From positions 41,462-105,461 of the forward strand of contig NZ_JAOQKI010000010.1 in assembly GCF_025567465.1 (NCBI RefSeq): a stretch of DNA of 64,000 nucleotides, given 5' to 3'. Below, in pieces: positions 7,572-15,395 of the stretch. How positions within the stretch are numbered: the stretch's first letter is position 1; every line of letters starts with the position of its first letter. The notes below the pieces were generated by a model, which was not told where the DNA came from, searched no databases, and saw only the letters and a list, made by a program, of their open reading frames with translations. Made by a program: the position numbers and the translations under genes. Source of the stretch: Roseburia_C amylophila. Its GTDB lineage: Bacteria > Bacillota > Clostridia > Lachnospirales > Lachnospiraceae.

Positions 7572-9521
7572 ATGAGGGGACAAAAAATAAGAGCAAAGCT
7601 ACAAGCACTATTACTGGCAGCATGCATGGGGGTATGCAGTCTGCAGGTAACAACAGCATCCGCAGCAGAAGAAAAGCCGAAGTCGGTGGATATCGTATTT
7701 ACCCATGATACCCATTCCCATTTGAACAGCTTCCGTACGGTAGTAGATGGAGAAAATGTGGAAGCAGGCGGATTTGCACGAATCAAAACAGTCATTGATG
7801 AGAAGAAGGAAGAAAATCCGGATACGCTGGTGGTAGACGGTGGAGATTTTTCCATGGGAACACTGTTCCAGACAGTTTATGAAGAAGAGGCATCTGAGCT
7901 TCGGATGTTAGGCTATCTTGGCTATGATGCAACGACCTTTGGAAACCATGAATTTGATTATCGAAGCAAAGGTTTAGCGCAGATGCTTGATACAGCGGCA
8001 GACAGCGGCGATACAGTGCCGTCCCTGCTGGTCTGTAACGTTGACTGGTCAGAGATGAATGATGAGAGACAGCTTTTAAAAGATGCCTTTGATCATTATG
8101 GTGTAAAGGATTATGAAGTCATCGAAAAGGGCGGTGTAAAAATCGCATTGCTTGGAGTATTCGGCAAGGATTCCCTTTCCTGTGCACCAACCTGCGCGCT
8201 TGAGTTTAAAGATCCAATTGAGGCGGTGAAGGAGACTGTGGCAGCCATAAAGGAAAAAGAAGATGTGGATATGATTGTCTGCCTCTCCCACAGTGGAACC
8301 AGTGAAGACCCGAAGAAATCCGAGGATGAACTTCTTGCAAAGGCAGTGCCGGAGCTGGATGTTATCATCAGCGGACATACCCATACCACATTGGAAGAGC
8401 CGATTATCGAAGGAAATACAGCTATTGTATCTGCCGGAGAATATGGCATTAATGTAGGAAGTATGCACCTTTCCCAGAATTCCGAAGGACGCTGGGAGGT
8501 GGAGGATTATAACCTGATTCCGATTCGCCCGGATATTGAGGCAGATGAGGCGACCCAGGAGAAGATAGATGCTTTTGAAGCCAATATTGATGATACTTAC
8601 CTGAAACAGTTTGGATACACTGCTTCTGAAGTATTGTGTGAGAATGATTATGAATTTGCATCAGTAGATGATTTATATACGAAGCATACGGAACATAATC
8701 TGGGAGATATTATGGCGGATGCCTATATTTACGGGGCAACCCATACGAAGGATTATGATGGAGAAGAAATTGATGTGGCAGTCGTTCCAAGCGGAACTGT
8801 CCGTGATACCTATGTGCCGGGGGATGTTACGGTAACAGATGTCTTTAACTCCTTCTCCCTTGGAATCGGGGCAGATGGTGTGCCGGGTTACCCGCTGATT
8901 AAGGTATACCTGACCGGAAAAGAATTAAAGACGGTAGCAGAGATTGATGCTTCCATTTCCGATTATATGACAACGGCAAGACTTTACTGCTCCGGACTGA
9001 ATATGACCTATAATCCGAACCGTCTGATATTAAACCGGGTAACAGATGTATATCTGACGAAGAATGATAAGAGAGAAGAAATTGAAGATGACAAATTATA
9101 CTGCGTCGTAGCTGACCTTTACAGCGGCCAGATGCTTAGTGCAGTAACGGATATGTCATATGGACTGCTTTCCATTGTGCCAAAGAATGCAGATGGAAGT
9201 AAAGTAGAAGATTTTGAAGACTGCATTATTTATGATGGTGACCAGGAATTAAAGGCATGGGTATCCATTGCCCGCTATATGGAATCCTTTGAAGAAGGAG
9301 AAAATGGTATTGCAGAGATGCCGGAATATTATAACGGACTTCATGACCGCAAGGTGGTAGATGATGATAAGAGCCTTGGCGCAAGACTGAAAAATCCGAA
9401 TAAATATGCAGCAATGATTGTGGGAGTTGTTCTTGTGGTACTCCTTGTTCTGATTTTCATAATCGTATTGATTGTCAAAGTCATACGCCGCATCTGCAGA
9501 AGAAAATTGAAAAAAAGTTAA
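7572..9521 (+). CDS. Secreted, membrane-anchored 5'-nucleotidase family phosphohydrolase
   Basis: A 649-residue bifunctional-nucleotidase type enzyme, expected to hydrolyse nucleotides or related phosphoesters outside the cell. Residues 1 to about 35 are a signal peptide (basic start, LLLAACMGVC core, ASA cleavage region). The metallophosphatase domain shows THDTHSH (44-50), DGGDFSMGT, GNHE (124-127) and GHTHT (268-272). The C-terminal 5'-nucleotidase domain spans about residues 350-560. One hydrophobic helix near residues 615-635 followed by a basic tail (RRICRRKLKKS) anchors it with the catalytic part outside. ATG 7572 follows AGGAG; the frame is open upstream to 7335, but that part is the arm of the inverted repeat, has no ribosome site before it and would hide the signal peptide. 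Confidence 0.92.
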   Translation: MRGQKIRAKLQALLLAACMGVCSLQVTTASAAEEKPKSVDIVFTHDTHSHLNSFRTVVDGENVEAGGFARIKTVIDEKKEENPDTLVVDGGDFSMGTLFQTVYEEEASELRMLGYLGYDATTFGNHEFDYRSKGLAQMLDTAADSGDTVPSLLVCNVDWSEMNDERQLLKDAFDHYGVKDYEVIEKGGVKIALLGVFGKDSLSCAPTCALEFKDPIEAVKETVAAIKEKEDVDMIVCLSHSGTSEDPKKSEDELLAKAVPELDVIISGHTHTTLEEPIIEGNTAIVSAGEYGINVGSMHLSQNSEGRWEVEDYNLIPIRPDIEADEATQEKIDAFEANIDDTYLKQFGYTASEVLCENDYEFASVDDLYTKHTEHNLGDIMADAYIYGATHTKDYDGEEIDVAVVPSGTVRDTYVPGDVTVTDVFNSFSLGIGADGVPGYPLIKVYLTGKELKTVAEIDASISDYMTTARLYCSGLNMTYNPNRLILNRVTDVYLTKNDKREEIEDDKLYCVVADLYSGQMLSAVTDMSYGLLSIVPKNADGSKVEDFEDCIIYDGDQELKAWVSIARYMESFEEGENGIAEMPEYYNGLHDRKVVDDDKSLGARLKNPNKYAAMIVGVVLVVLLVLIFIIVLIVKVIRRICRRKLKKS

Positions 9522-9582
9522 CACATGAGTGGAAGTGTGGTATGCTATAGAACAGATGAAAAAAGTTTGGAGTAGTTAGAGA

Positions 9583-10521
9583 GTGCGAGATAAGTTTGAC
9601 TTAAAAGAATTGACAAATGAAATACCTTTGGGAGAGTTCTTAAAATATGATGAGCCGCTTCTGGTATCAAGAACTAATGCGGTAAGTGGAAAATTGCTGC
9701 TGGCTTCGGAAATGTCGAGATTTGACACGGTAGGTTATGATTGTGCAGCTGTCTGTATCAATGATATGTATGCCATGGGAGCAAAACCGCTTCTTTTTTA
9801 TGACAATATTTCCTGTGCCCGTCCCAAGTTTGAATATATCCGGGACATGGAAGAGGGTATGGAAAATGGCTGCCGGCAGGGAAATGTGACTTATGCCGGA
9901 AGTGAAATTAAGGAGCTTTCCGATATTTTCTCCTATGACCAGTATGATCTGGTTGGCTTTATTGCCGGAGTTGTAGAGAAAAAGAAGAAAATAGGAATAG
10001 CACCGGTGAAAGCTGGAGATGTTATTATTGGACTTCCATCCAATGGACTTCATAATAACGGCTATGTGGCAGCCAGGAAAAAATTATATCTGACGAAGAC
10101 TTCTATGGAAATCTATTATGAATCATTAGGTTCTACGTTAGGAGATCTGCTTCTGGCACCGACCCGTATGTACCGGGATGCCATGGAAGCATTGCTTCAG
10201 AGTGAGATAGAAATTAAATCCTGCGTACAGGTGGCTCATGGAGGTATTGATAAGGCAGTACATACTCTGATGCATAATGCTGCCGGTGCAGTGATAAAGC
10301 AGCGGGAAGAAGATATTCCACCACTTTACGATATGCTGCATAAAGATGGTAATATCAGCAAAGAGCAGATGAGAAATATTTTTAATATGGGAATCGGAAT
10401 GCTGATACTGGTGGCAGAAGAAGATACCGACCGGGTGGTAGAACTGTTAGAAGCAGCGGGAGAAGAACCAGTGGAATTAGGTCTTGCAGAGACAGGCTCG
10501 GACATTGTACGCTATATATAG
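9583..10521 (+). CDS. Divergent PurM-like (AIR synthase family) protein
   Basis: A 312-residue protein of the PurM/HypE/SelD/ThiL fold. The core DTVGYDCAAVCINDMYAMGA closely follows the AIR synthase pattern DTxGxDxVAMCVNDxxxxGA, and GDVIIGLPSNGLHNNGY matches its second domain. It differs from true PurM, which makes aminoimidazole ribotide in purine synthesis: the GTDGVGTK phosphate-binding motif reads RTNAVSGK, the N-terminal GGFGG segment is missing, the HxTGGG motif reads VAHGGI, and it is about 30 residues short. The exact reaction is unknown; a paralogue with altered substrate is likely. The start is GTG 9583 with GGAG 10 bp upstream. It is followed 21 bp later by a coiled-coil protein gene, probably in the same operon. 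Confidence 0.75.
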   Translation: MRDKFDLKELTNEIPLGEFLKYDEPLLVSRTNAVSGKLLLASEMSRFDTVGYDCAAVCINDMYAMGAKPLLFYDNISCARPKFEYIRDMEEGMENGCRQGNVTYAGSEIKELSDIFSYDQYDLVGFIAGVVEKKKKIGIAPVKAGDVIIGLPSNGLHNNGYVAARKKLYLTKTSMEIYYESLGSTLGDLLLAPTRMYRDAMEALLQSEIEIKSCVQVAHGGIDKAVHTLMHNAAGAVIKQREEDIPPLYDMLHKDGNISKEQMRNIFNMGIGMLILVAEEDTDRVVELLEAAGEEPVELGLAETGSDIVRYI

Positions 10522-10542
10522 CCAAGGTGAAGGGAGAATATC

Positions 10543-11274
10543 ATGAGTACACAGGACAAACTGGAGAGGGTATTACGGGATATACATGTATTAATATCCA
10601 GAAGTGAACTTTATGACAATACAGGTGAGAAGATTATTGTTGAGAAGAAGAAAATGTTTGAATATCTCAATCATCTGAATGCCTGTATTTACGAGATGAT
10701 GGATGAATATGAAGTGACACAGCAGAGCAGGGACAAGGCAGAACGGGAGGCACGCAAAAAAGGCGATGCCATGATTTTTAAAGCAAGCCGGAATGCTGAA
10801 GATGTCTATGCAGCCGCTGTGTTGTATACCGATGATGCCCTTCAGCGGGTACAGCATATTATGCAGGATACAACAGATGCCCTTCAGGATATTCTGAAGA
10901 AAGCCCAGGATGATATGAAGACCCAGAAGGTGGTTATCAGGGAGAACCAGTCAGAGCTTAAGAGCCAGCTTCAGGATATGGTAGATACCGAAAAGTATCT
11001 GAAATTAATCGAAGAACGTAACCACGAACTGGAAAAGGAACGTGAAAAAGAGAAGAAAGAGCCGAGGGAAGAAAAGAAATCCTCATATCAGGCAATCAAG
11101 CCGGAAATCCGGATTAATCCGGAATACTTTAAGAAAGCAGGAATTCCTTTAGAGGATGAAGAACCGGAGGAAGATGCGGCCGAAGGAAAGAAAGAGATTC
11201 CGGAAGTTACGGTGGATCTGGATGCAGAGTACTTCAAGTGGAAAGCAAAAGAAAAAGATAACAAAAAGAAATAG
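10543..11274 (+). CDS. Coiled-coil protein of unknown function
   Basis: A 243-residue, highly charged protein with no membrane segment. A short globular N-terminus (about residues 1-60) precedes a long alpha-helical coiled-coil region (about residues 65-180) with an Ala-rich heptad pattern and a poly-charged stretch (EKEREKEKKEPREEKK). The C-terminus has two similar short motifs, IRINPEYFKKAG and VDLDAEYFKWKAK, separated by an acidic linker. The helix-rich layout recalls DivIVA-type scaffolds, but I see no diagnostic N-terminal motif and do not assign a function. The ribosome site GAAGGGAG precedes ATG 10543, 21 bp after the PurM-like gene; the terminator at 11291 follows. Confidence 0.8.
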   Translation: MSTQDKLERVLRDIHVLISRSELYDNTGEKIIVEKKKMFEYLNHLNACIYEMMDEYEVTQQSRDKAEREARKKGDAMIFKASRNAEDVYAAAVLYTDDALQRVQHIMQDTTDALQDILKKAQDDMKTQKVVIRENQSELKSQLQDMVDTEKYLKLIEERNHELEKEREKEKKEPREEKKSSYQAIKPEIRINPEYFKKAGIPLEDEEPEEDAAEGKKEIPEVTVDLDAEYFKWKAKEKDNKKK

Positions 11275-11290
11275 AACTACGTAAACCAAA

Positions 11291-11331
11291 TTGCAGGAAG
11301 GACTTTAGAGAAGTTCCTCCCTGCAATTTTT
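11291..11331. terminator. Bidirectional terminator overlapping a convergent gene end
   Basis: TTGCAGG-AA-GGACTT pairs with AAGTTCC-TC-CCTGCAA (11291-11326) around a small internal loop, followed by six T on the plus strand (11326-11331). Several A at 11287-11290 give a weaker T-run on the other strand. The right half lies inside the last codons of the minus-strand gene ending at 11305. Confidence 0.85.
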
Positions 11332-11895
11332 TAATTTGTCATATGTGGCAAGAATATCCACATTTCCTTTTTCCAATTGTTTTTTAATAATCTCAATATA
11401 GATGACGCCTTTGTTTATTAATTTTTCATCACCGCTGTTGATGCAGGATTCCAGATAAGCAAAGAGTGGATTCTGAGTTTCGCAGTTGGCGGCAAGTTCA
11501 GCGAGTACTTCTTTGCTGGTAGATAACTCTACCAGATTAATTGGCTCGGTCTGGATAATAAACCCGCCGGATAATTCCTCCGAATAGAAGGTATCGTCTT
11601 CTTTGGCAGTATGAATAAAAGGAAGCAGGCTGGATTTACGCAGGGTGCTGACCTGATGCAGATTGGCAAGTTCTCGTATCATGCGGTAGAGAATGAAACC
11701 GGCAGCAATTCCATAGAGAATGAGAAAATACATCTCACTGGTGAGCACCGCAAGCTTCCGGTAACCGATAATGCCAATGACAATCAGGGCAAGCAGGCAG
11801 GCACAGGGGCGGAACCACAGGCTGCTGATTAATGCTTTCCGGAAGGAGGATAAATCTTTTTCCTTTAAAGGAATAAAGGTATAATGCTTCTTCAT
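11305..11895 (-). CDS. Small membrane protein of unknown function
   Basis: A 196-residue protein. Two hydrophobic helices lie near residues 28-50 and 55-73 (RPCACLLALIVIGIIGY and YFLILYGIAAGFILY), followed by a soluble, mostly helical domain of about 120 residues with no motif I recognise. ATG 11895 is chosen because GAAAGGA lies at proper spacing on the minus strand; an in-frame ATG five codons upstream has none. Its final codons form one arm of the shared terminator hairpin. It faces away from the two-component system at 12130, so a functional link with that system is possible but unsupported. Confidence 0.75.
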   Translation of the reverse strand: MKKHYTFIPLKEKDLSSFRKALISSLWFRPCACLLALIVIGIIGYRKLAVLTSEMYFLILYGIAAGFILYRMIRELANLHQVSTLRKSSLLPFIHTAKEDDTFYSEELSGGFIIQTEPINLVELSTSKEVLAELAANCETQNPLFAYLESCINSGDEKLINKGVIYIEIIKKQLEKGNVDILATYDKLKNCREELL

Positions 11896-12129
11896 AAACA
11901 ATCCTTTCAAAAATAATCAATCATAAAACAGATATTTTCACAACAAAATGCTATGAAAGATACGAATTTAATATAGTATAACACAATTTTAAAGGTTTTT
12001 TAAGAAAAGTACGCTTTTCCTATTAAGAAAAATCTGATACGCTATAGATAATTATGAGGTAGTTTATGTGTTCGCAGTATGAAGTATTCAAAAATCAGTA
12101 AAGATAGAGCATGAGGACAGGAGGACGAA

Positions 12130-12819
12130 ATGAATATACTGGTATGTGATGATGATAAAGAAATTGTAGAAGCAATCGAGATTTACCTGCAACAGGAAGG
12201 CTATCATGTCTTGAAAGCATATGACGGAGAACAGGCACTGGATATGCTTAAGAAAAATGAGGTGCATCTTCTGATTATTGATGTTATGATGCCGAAACTG
12301 GATGGTATTCGGGCAACTTTAAAGATTCGGGAGGAAAGCAGCATTCCAATTATTATTTTATCAGCAAAATCCGAGGATTCTGATAAAATCTTAGGACTTA
12401 ACATTGGTGCTGATGATTATGTGACCAAGCCCTTTAACCCGCTGGAACTGGTAGCAAGAGTAAAATCACAGCTTCGCCGTTATACCCAGCTTGGCAATGT
12501 CAGCGAAAGCAATGAGACTGTATATCAGGTTGGCGGTCTTATGATTAATGATGATTTGAAAGAAGTCACCGTAGATGGTGAATTAGTGAAGCTTACTCCG
12601 ATTGAATATAATATTCTTCTGCTTCTGGTAAAGAATCAGGGTAAAGTATTTTCTATTGAACAAATTTATGAAAATATCTGGAATGAAGATGCAATTGGTG
12701 CAGATAACACCGTTGCTGTTCATATCCGTCATATCCGTGAAAAGATTGAAATTAATCCGAAAGAGCCAAGATACTTAAAAGTAGTATGGGGCGTTGGATA
12801 TAAAGTTGAGAAGAATTAA
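12130..12819 (+). CDS. OmpR-family response regulator
   Basis: A 229-residue two-domain regulator. The receiver domain (1-120) has the acidic pair DDD near residue 8, the phosphoacceptor Asp51 in LLIIDVMMPKLDG, the conserved Ser/Thr in IIILSAKSED and Lys in DDYVTKPF. The C-terminal winged helix (about 130-228) has the family pattern LTPIEYNILLLLVKNQGKVFS and VHIRHIREKIE. It would bind direct-repeat DNA once phosphorylated by the kinase encoded 15 bp downstream. ACAGGAGG precedes ATG. Sequence similarity to the VanR/YycF branch is clear, but target genes are not evident. Confidence 0.95.
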   Translation: MNILVCDDDKEIVEAIEIYLQQEGYHVLKAYDGEQALDMLKKNEVHLLIIDVMMPKLDGIRATLKIREESSIPIIILSAKSEDSDKILGLNIGADDYVTKPFNPLELVARVKSQLRRYTQLGNVSESNETVYQVGGLMINDDLKEVTVDGELVKLTPIEYNILLLLVKNQGKVFSIEQIYENIWNEDAIGADNTVAVHIRHIREKIEINPKEPRYLKVVWGVGYKVEKN

Positions 12820-12834
12820 CGAAGGAAAGCAAAT

Positions 12835-15219
12835 ATGAAGAACAGACACTATGGAAATGTATGGAAAAATACCATTATTCTCCTGCAGTTATTGTTTTCT
12901 GTCCTGCTGCTGATGTCCGTCTTTATGGTAGCGGCATTAAACGGAAAGCACATGATAGACATGGATAATCTGACGAATCAGAGCTATGTGGATTCCAGTT
13001 ACTACAGCTATGTCTATGAGCAGAAGGTAACGGAACTGACTAATTTCTTAATGACCCGGAAAAATTTTGAGACCAACGGGGAATACGATTCGGAGAAACC
13101 GGTCAATGTTATCAAATACGCAAGAAGCGGCATTATCCGTAACGACGCAGAAGAAAGCTATACCATGACGCTGGTGCGGAATGGTGCTTCGGCATACTGG
13201 ACGTATGATGACAGCAGTATCTCCAACACAGAAGAATATGACGGGGAAAATGACAAGGCACAGTTTGAAAATTATACCTTAAGTGATCTGGTGGCATGGT
13301 CGAAGGAAGGTTATGTACAGTATTCCGATAAAATCGAGGAAAAATATCTGCCACAGAGCGGTATTTCCATTGCCCAGGGTGTACAGGAGGGCAGGCTTAC
13401 GGAAGAGGAAGGACAGGAGCTGTATCAGGCACTGGCAAAGACCTTGGATCGTATCGGACAGGAAGAAACTGCCTACCGGAAAGCACTGAATGAATTTGAT
13501 GATTCTGAGACGAATTTATCTTATGTCTTTATTGAAAATGAGCAGGTTATCTACACAAATATGTTAGAGGATACGGAAGAAGATATTACCTCTTATGTAT
13601 TCGGAGACAAGGCACATAACCTTTTGGATTACGGAAAAGAAAAGGGAAGCTATCTCTACTGTAATGATAAAGATTTGAAATTCCGCAGCAATGTAAAGGG
13701 AATGGAAGATTATTATTACAAATACATTGATGGAACCATGTCCGGCATAGGAAATAATGCAGTCTTTCTGGTGGCAGTAGATACCACATTCCCAAATGAA
13801 GATGGATTTACAAAAGCAAAATCGGAATTTATGACGCTGCATCCCTGGGGCATGATTTCGATTGTAACCATTGTGGTAAGTCTTTTGGGCTGGATTGTAA
13901 CACTGGTTTATCTGACTCTTGCAGCAGGACGTAATCATAAGGATGATAAGATTCATTTAAACTGGATTGACCATATTAAGACAGAATTTTTCTTTTTGAT
14001 ATTTATTGTATTTTCTGTACTGATATTGGTTTTAAGTTTTTCTGCGGCATCCTATGAGTGGGATATTCCGGGAATGCTTGTGGTAGTAGGCGTGATTTCC
14101 TTTATCTATGACGGCGTGTTCCAGATTTTCTATACCAGTGTTATCCGGCGGATGAAAGCCGGCGTGTTCTGGGAATACAGCTTTACCAACTGGGTATATG
14201 TCAGCACTTTGCGAGTACTTGGAACATGGAAAGCATCGGTGCGTGTCATTGTTACCTTTGTATTTAATGCGTTGTTATTTTTGTTTTTGGCGTATCAGTT
14301 CTTTACGAGAAGACATTTGTTAGGTGGAATTCTTCTGGCACTTCAGATTATTGTTATCGGTGTAATCTATCTCCGGGATGTAGTACAGAAACAGGAAATC
14401 ATGAAGGGAATCAGACAGATTACGGAAGGAGATTTATCCTATAAGATTTCGTTAGAGCATCTTCACAGCGACAGCAGAAAGCTGGCAGAGGCAGTAAACA
14501 GCATTGGAGACAGCCTGCATCTTGTGGTGGAAGAGAATACCAAAAACGAGCGTATGAAGGCAGACTTAATCACCAATGTATCCCATGATATCAAGACACC
14601 GCTGACTTCTATTTTGAATTATGTAAACCTTATGAAAATGGAGAAGCCGGAAAGTGAGCGGATGCAGAATTATCTGAATGTACTGGAAGAAAAATCCCAG
14701 CGGTTAAGGCAGCTTACAGAAGATCTGGTAGAGGCATCGCGAATCAGCTCCGGAAATATTACACTTCAGATGACAAGAATTAATTTTGTGGAACTGATTT
14801 ACCAGACTGCAGGTGAATTTAATGAGAAATTCGAAGCCAAGGATTTGACCACGATTACAAAGCTGCCGAAGGAATCCGTTGTCATTATGGCAGACGGCAG
14901 ACGAATCTGGCGTGTGGTAGAAAACCTTTATAACAATGTGGCAAAATATGCCATGGCACATACCAGAGTCTATGTGACCATGGAGACATCGGAGCAGAAG
15001 GTAATCTTCTCTATTAAAAATATTTCCGAGCAGCCACTGCATGGAAGTGCGGCAGAGCTGACAGAGCGTTTTGCAAGAGGAGATGAATCCAGAACCACGG
15101 AAGGAAGCGGACTGGGACTTTCCATTGCCCAGAATCTTACCACGATTATGGGCGGAACCTTTGAAGTAACTCTGGACGGTGATTTATTCTCTGTTACCAT
15201 TACCTTTCCGCTGGCATAA
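12835..15219 (+). CDS. Membrane sensor histidine kinase
   Basis: A 794-residue kinase paired with the response regulator upstream. Residues about 15-38 form the first membrane helix; about residues 40-335 form a large extracellular sensor region; then come about six membrane helices (about 340-525), an unusually large membrane module for an OmpR-type partner. The H-box NVSHDIKTPLTSI has His584. The ATPase domain shows the N-box-like VVENLYNNVAKYA and the G2 box GSGLGLSIAQNL near the end. It would autophosphorylate on His584 and donate to Asp51 of the regulator. The signal sensed is unknown. GAAGGAAAG precedes ATG 12835. Confidence 0.93.
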   Translation: MKNRHYGNVWKNTIILLQLLFSVLLLMSVFMVAALNGKHMIDMDNLTNQSYVDSSYYSYVYEQKVTELTNFLMTRKNFETNGEYDSEKPVNVIKYARSGIIRNDAEESYTMTLVRNGASAYWTYDDSSISNTEEYDGENDKAQFENYTLSDLVAWSKEGYVQYSDKIEEKYLPQSGISIAQGVQEGRLTEEEGQELYQALAKTLDRIGQEETAYRKALNEFDDSETNLSYVFIENEQVIYTNMLEDTEEDITSYVFGDKAHNLLDYGKEKGSYLYCNDKDLKFRSNVKGMEDYYYKYIDGTMSGIGNNAVFLVAVDTTFPNEDGFTKAKSEFMTLHPWGMISIVTIVVSLLGWIVTLVYLTLAAGRNHKDDKIHLNWIDHIKTEFFFLIFIVFSVLILVLSFSAASYEWDIPGMLVVVGVISFIYDGVFQIFYTSVIRRMKAGVFWEYSFTNWVYVSTLRVLGTWKASVRVIVTFVFNALLFLFLAYQFFTRRHLLGGILLALQIIVIGVIYLRDVVQKQEIMKGIRQITEGDLSYKISLEHLHSDSRKLAEAVNSIGDSLHLVVEENTKNERMKADLITNVSHDIKTPLTSILNYVNLMKMEKPESERMQNYLNVLEEKSQRLRQLTEDLVEASRISSGNITLQMTRINFVELIYQTAGEFNEKFEAKDLTTITKLPKESVVIMADGRRIWRVVENLYNNVAKYAMAHTRVYVTMETSEQKVIFSIKNISEQPLHGSAAELTERFARGDESRTTEGSGLGLSIAQNLTTIMGGTFEVTLDGDLFSVTITFPLA

Positions 15220-15258
15220 TAAGGAACCTTGCAAACCATGGGGAATCCTTGAAAAGGG

Positions 15259-15287
15259 TTGATTTTTAACAGACGTTTCTTTATAAT
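15259..15287 (+). promoter_or_regulatory. Sigma-A promoter of the aconitase-family gene
   Basis: TTGATT (15259-15264), 17 bp, TATAAT (15282-15287). Transcription would start near 15294, giving a leader of about 100 nt that contains two inverted repeats. Confidence 0.8.
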
Positions 15288-15306
15288 AACGAATTAGAAA
15301 AAGAGT

Positions 15307-15352
15307 ATCGGCGGTGGCTTTTTCCCCGCCGATTTCTTCCTATATAGGAAGA
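15307..15352 (+). promoter_or_regulatory. Structured leader of the aconitase-family mRNA
   Basis: Two elements follow the predicted start of transcription. The hairpin ATCGGCGG/CCGCCGAT (15307-15314/15326-15333) has an 11-nt pyrimidine-rich loop. The 18-bp perfect palindrome TCTTCCTATATAGGAAGA spans 15335-15352. Only a short, interrupted U-run separates them, so termination is not certain. The pair could act as an attenuator, an operator or a protein-binding leader. Confidence 0.5.
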
Positions 15353-15395
15353 GGTATAAAATAGTAATCAGTTCAGAAAACAGGAGGAAACATTC

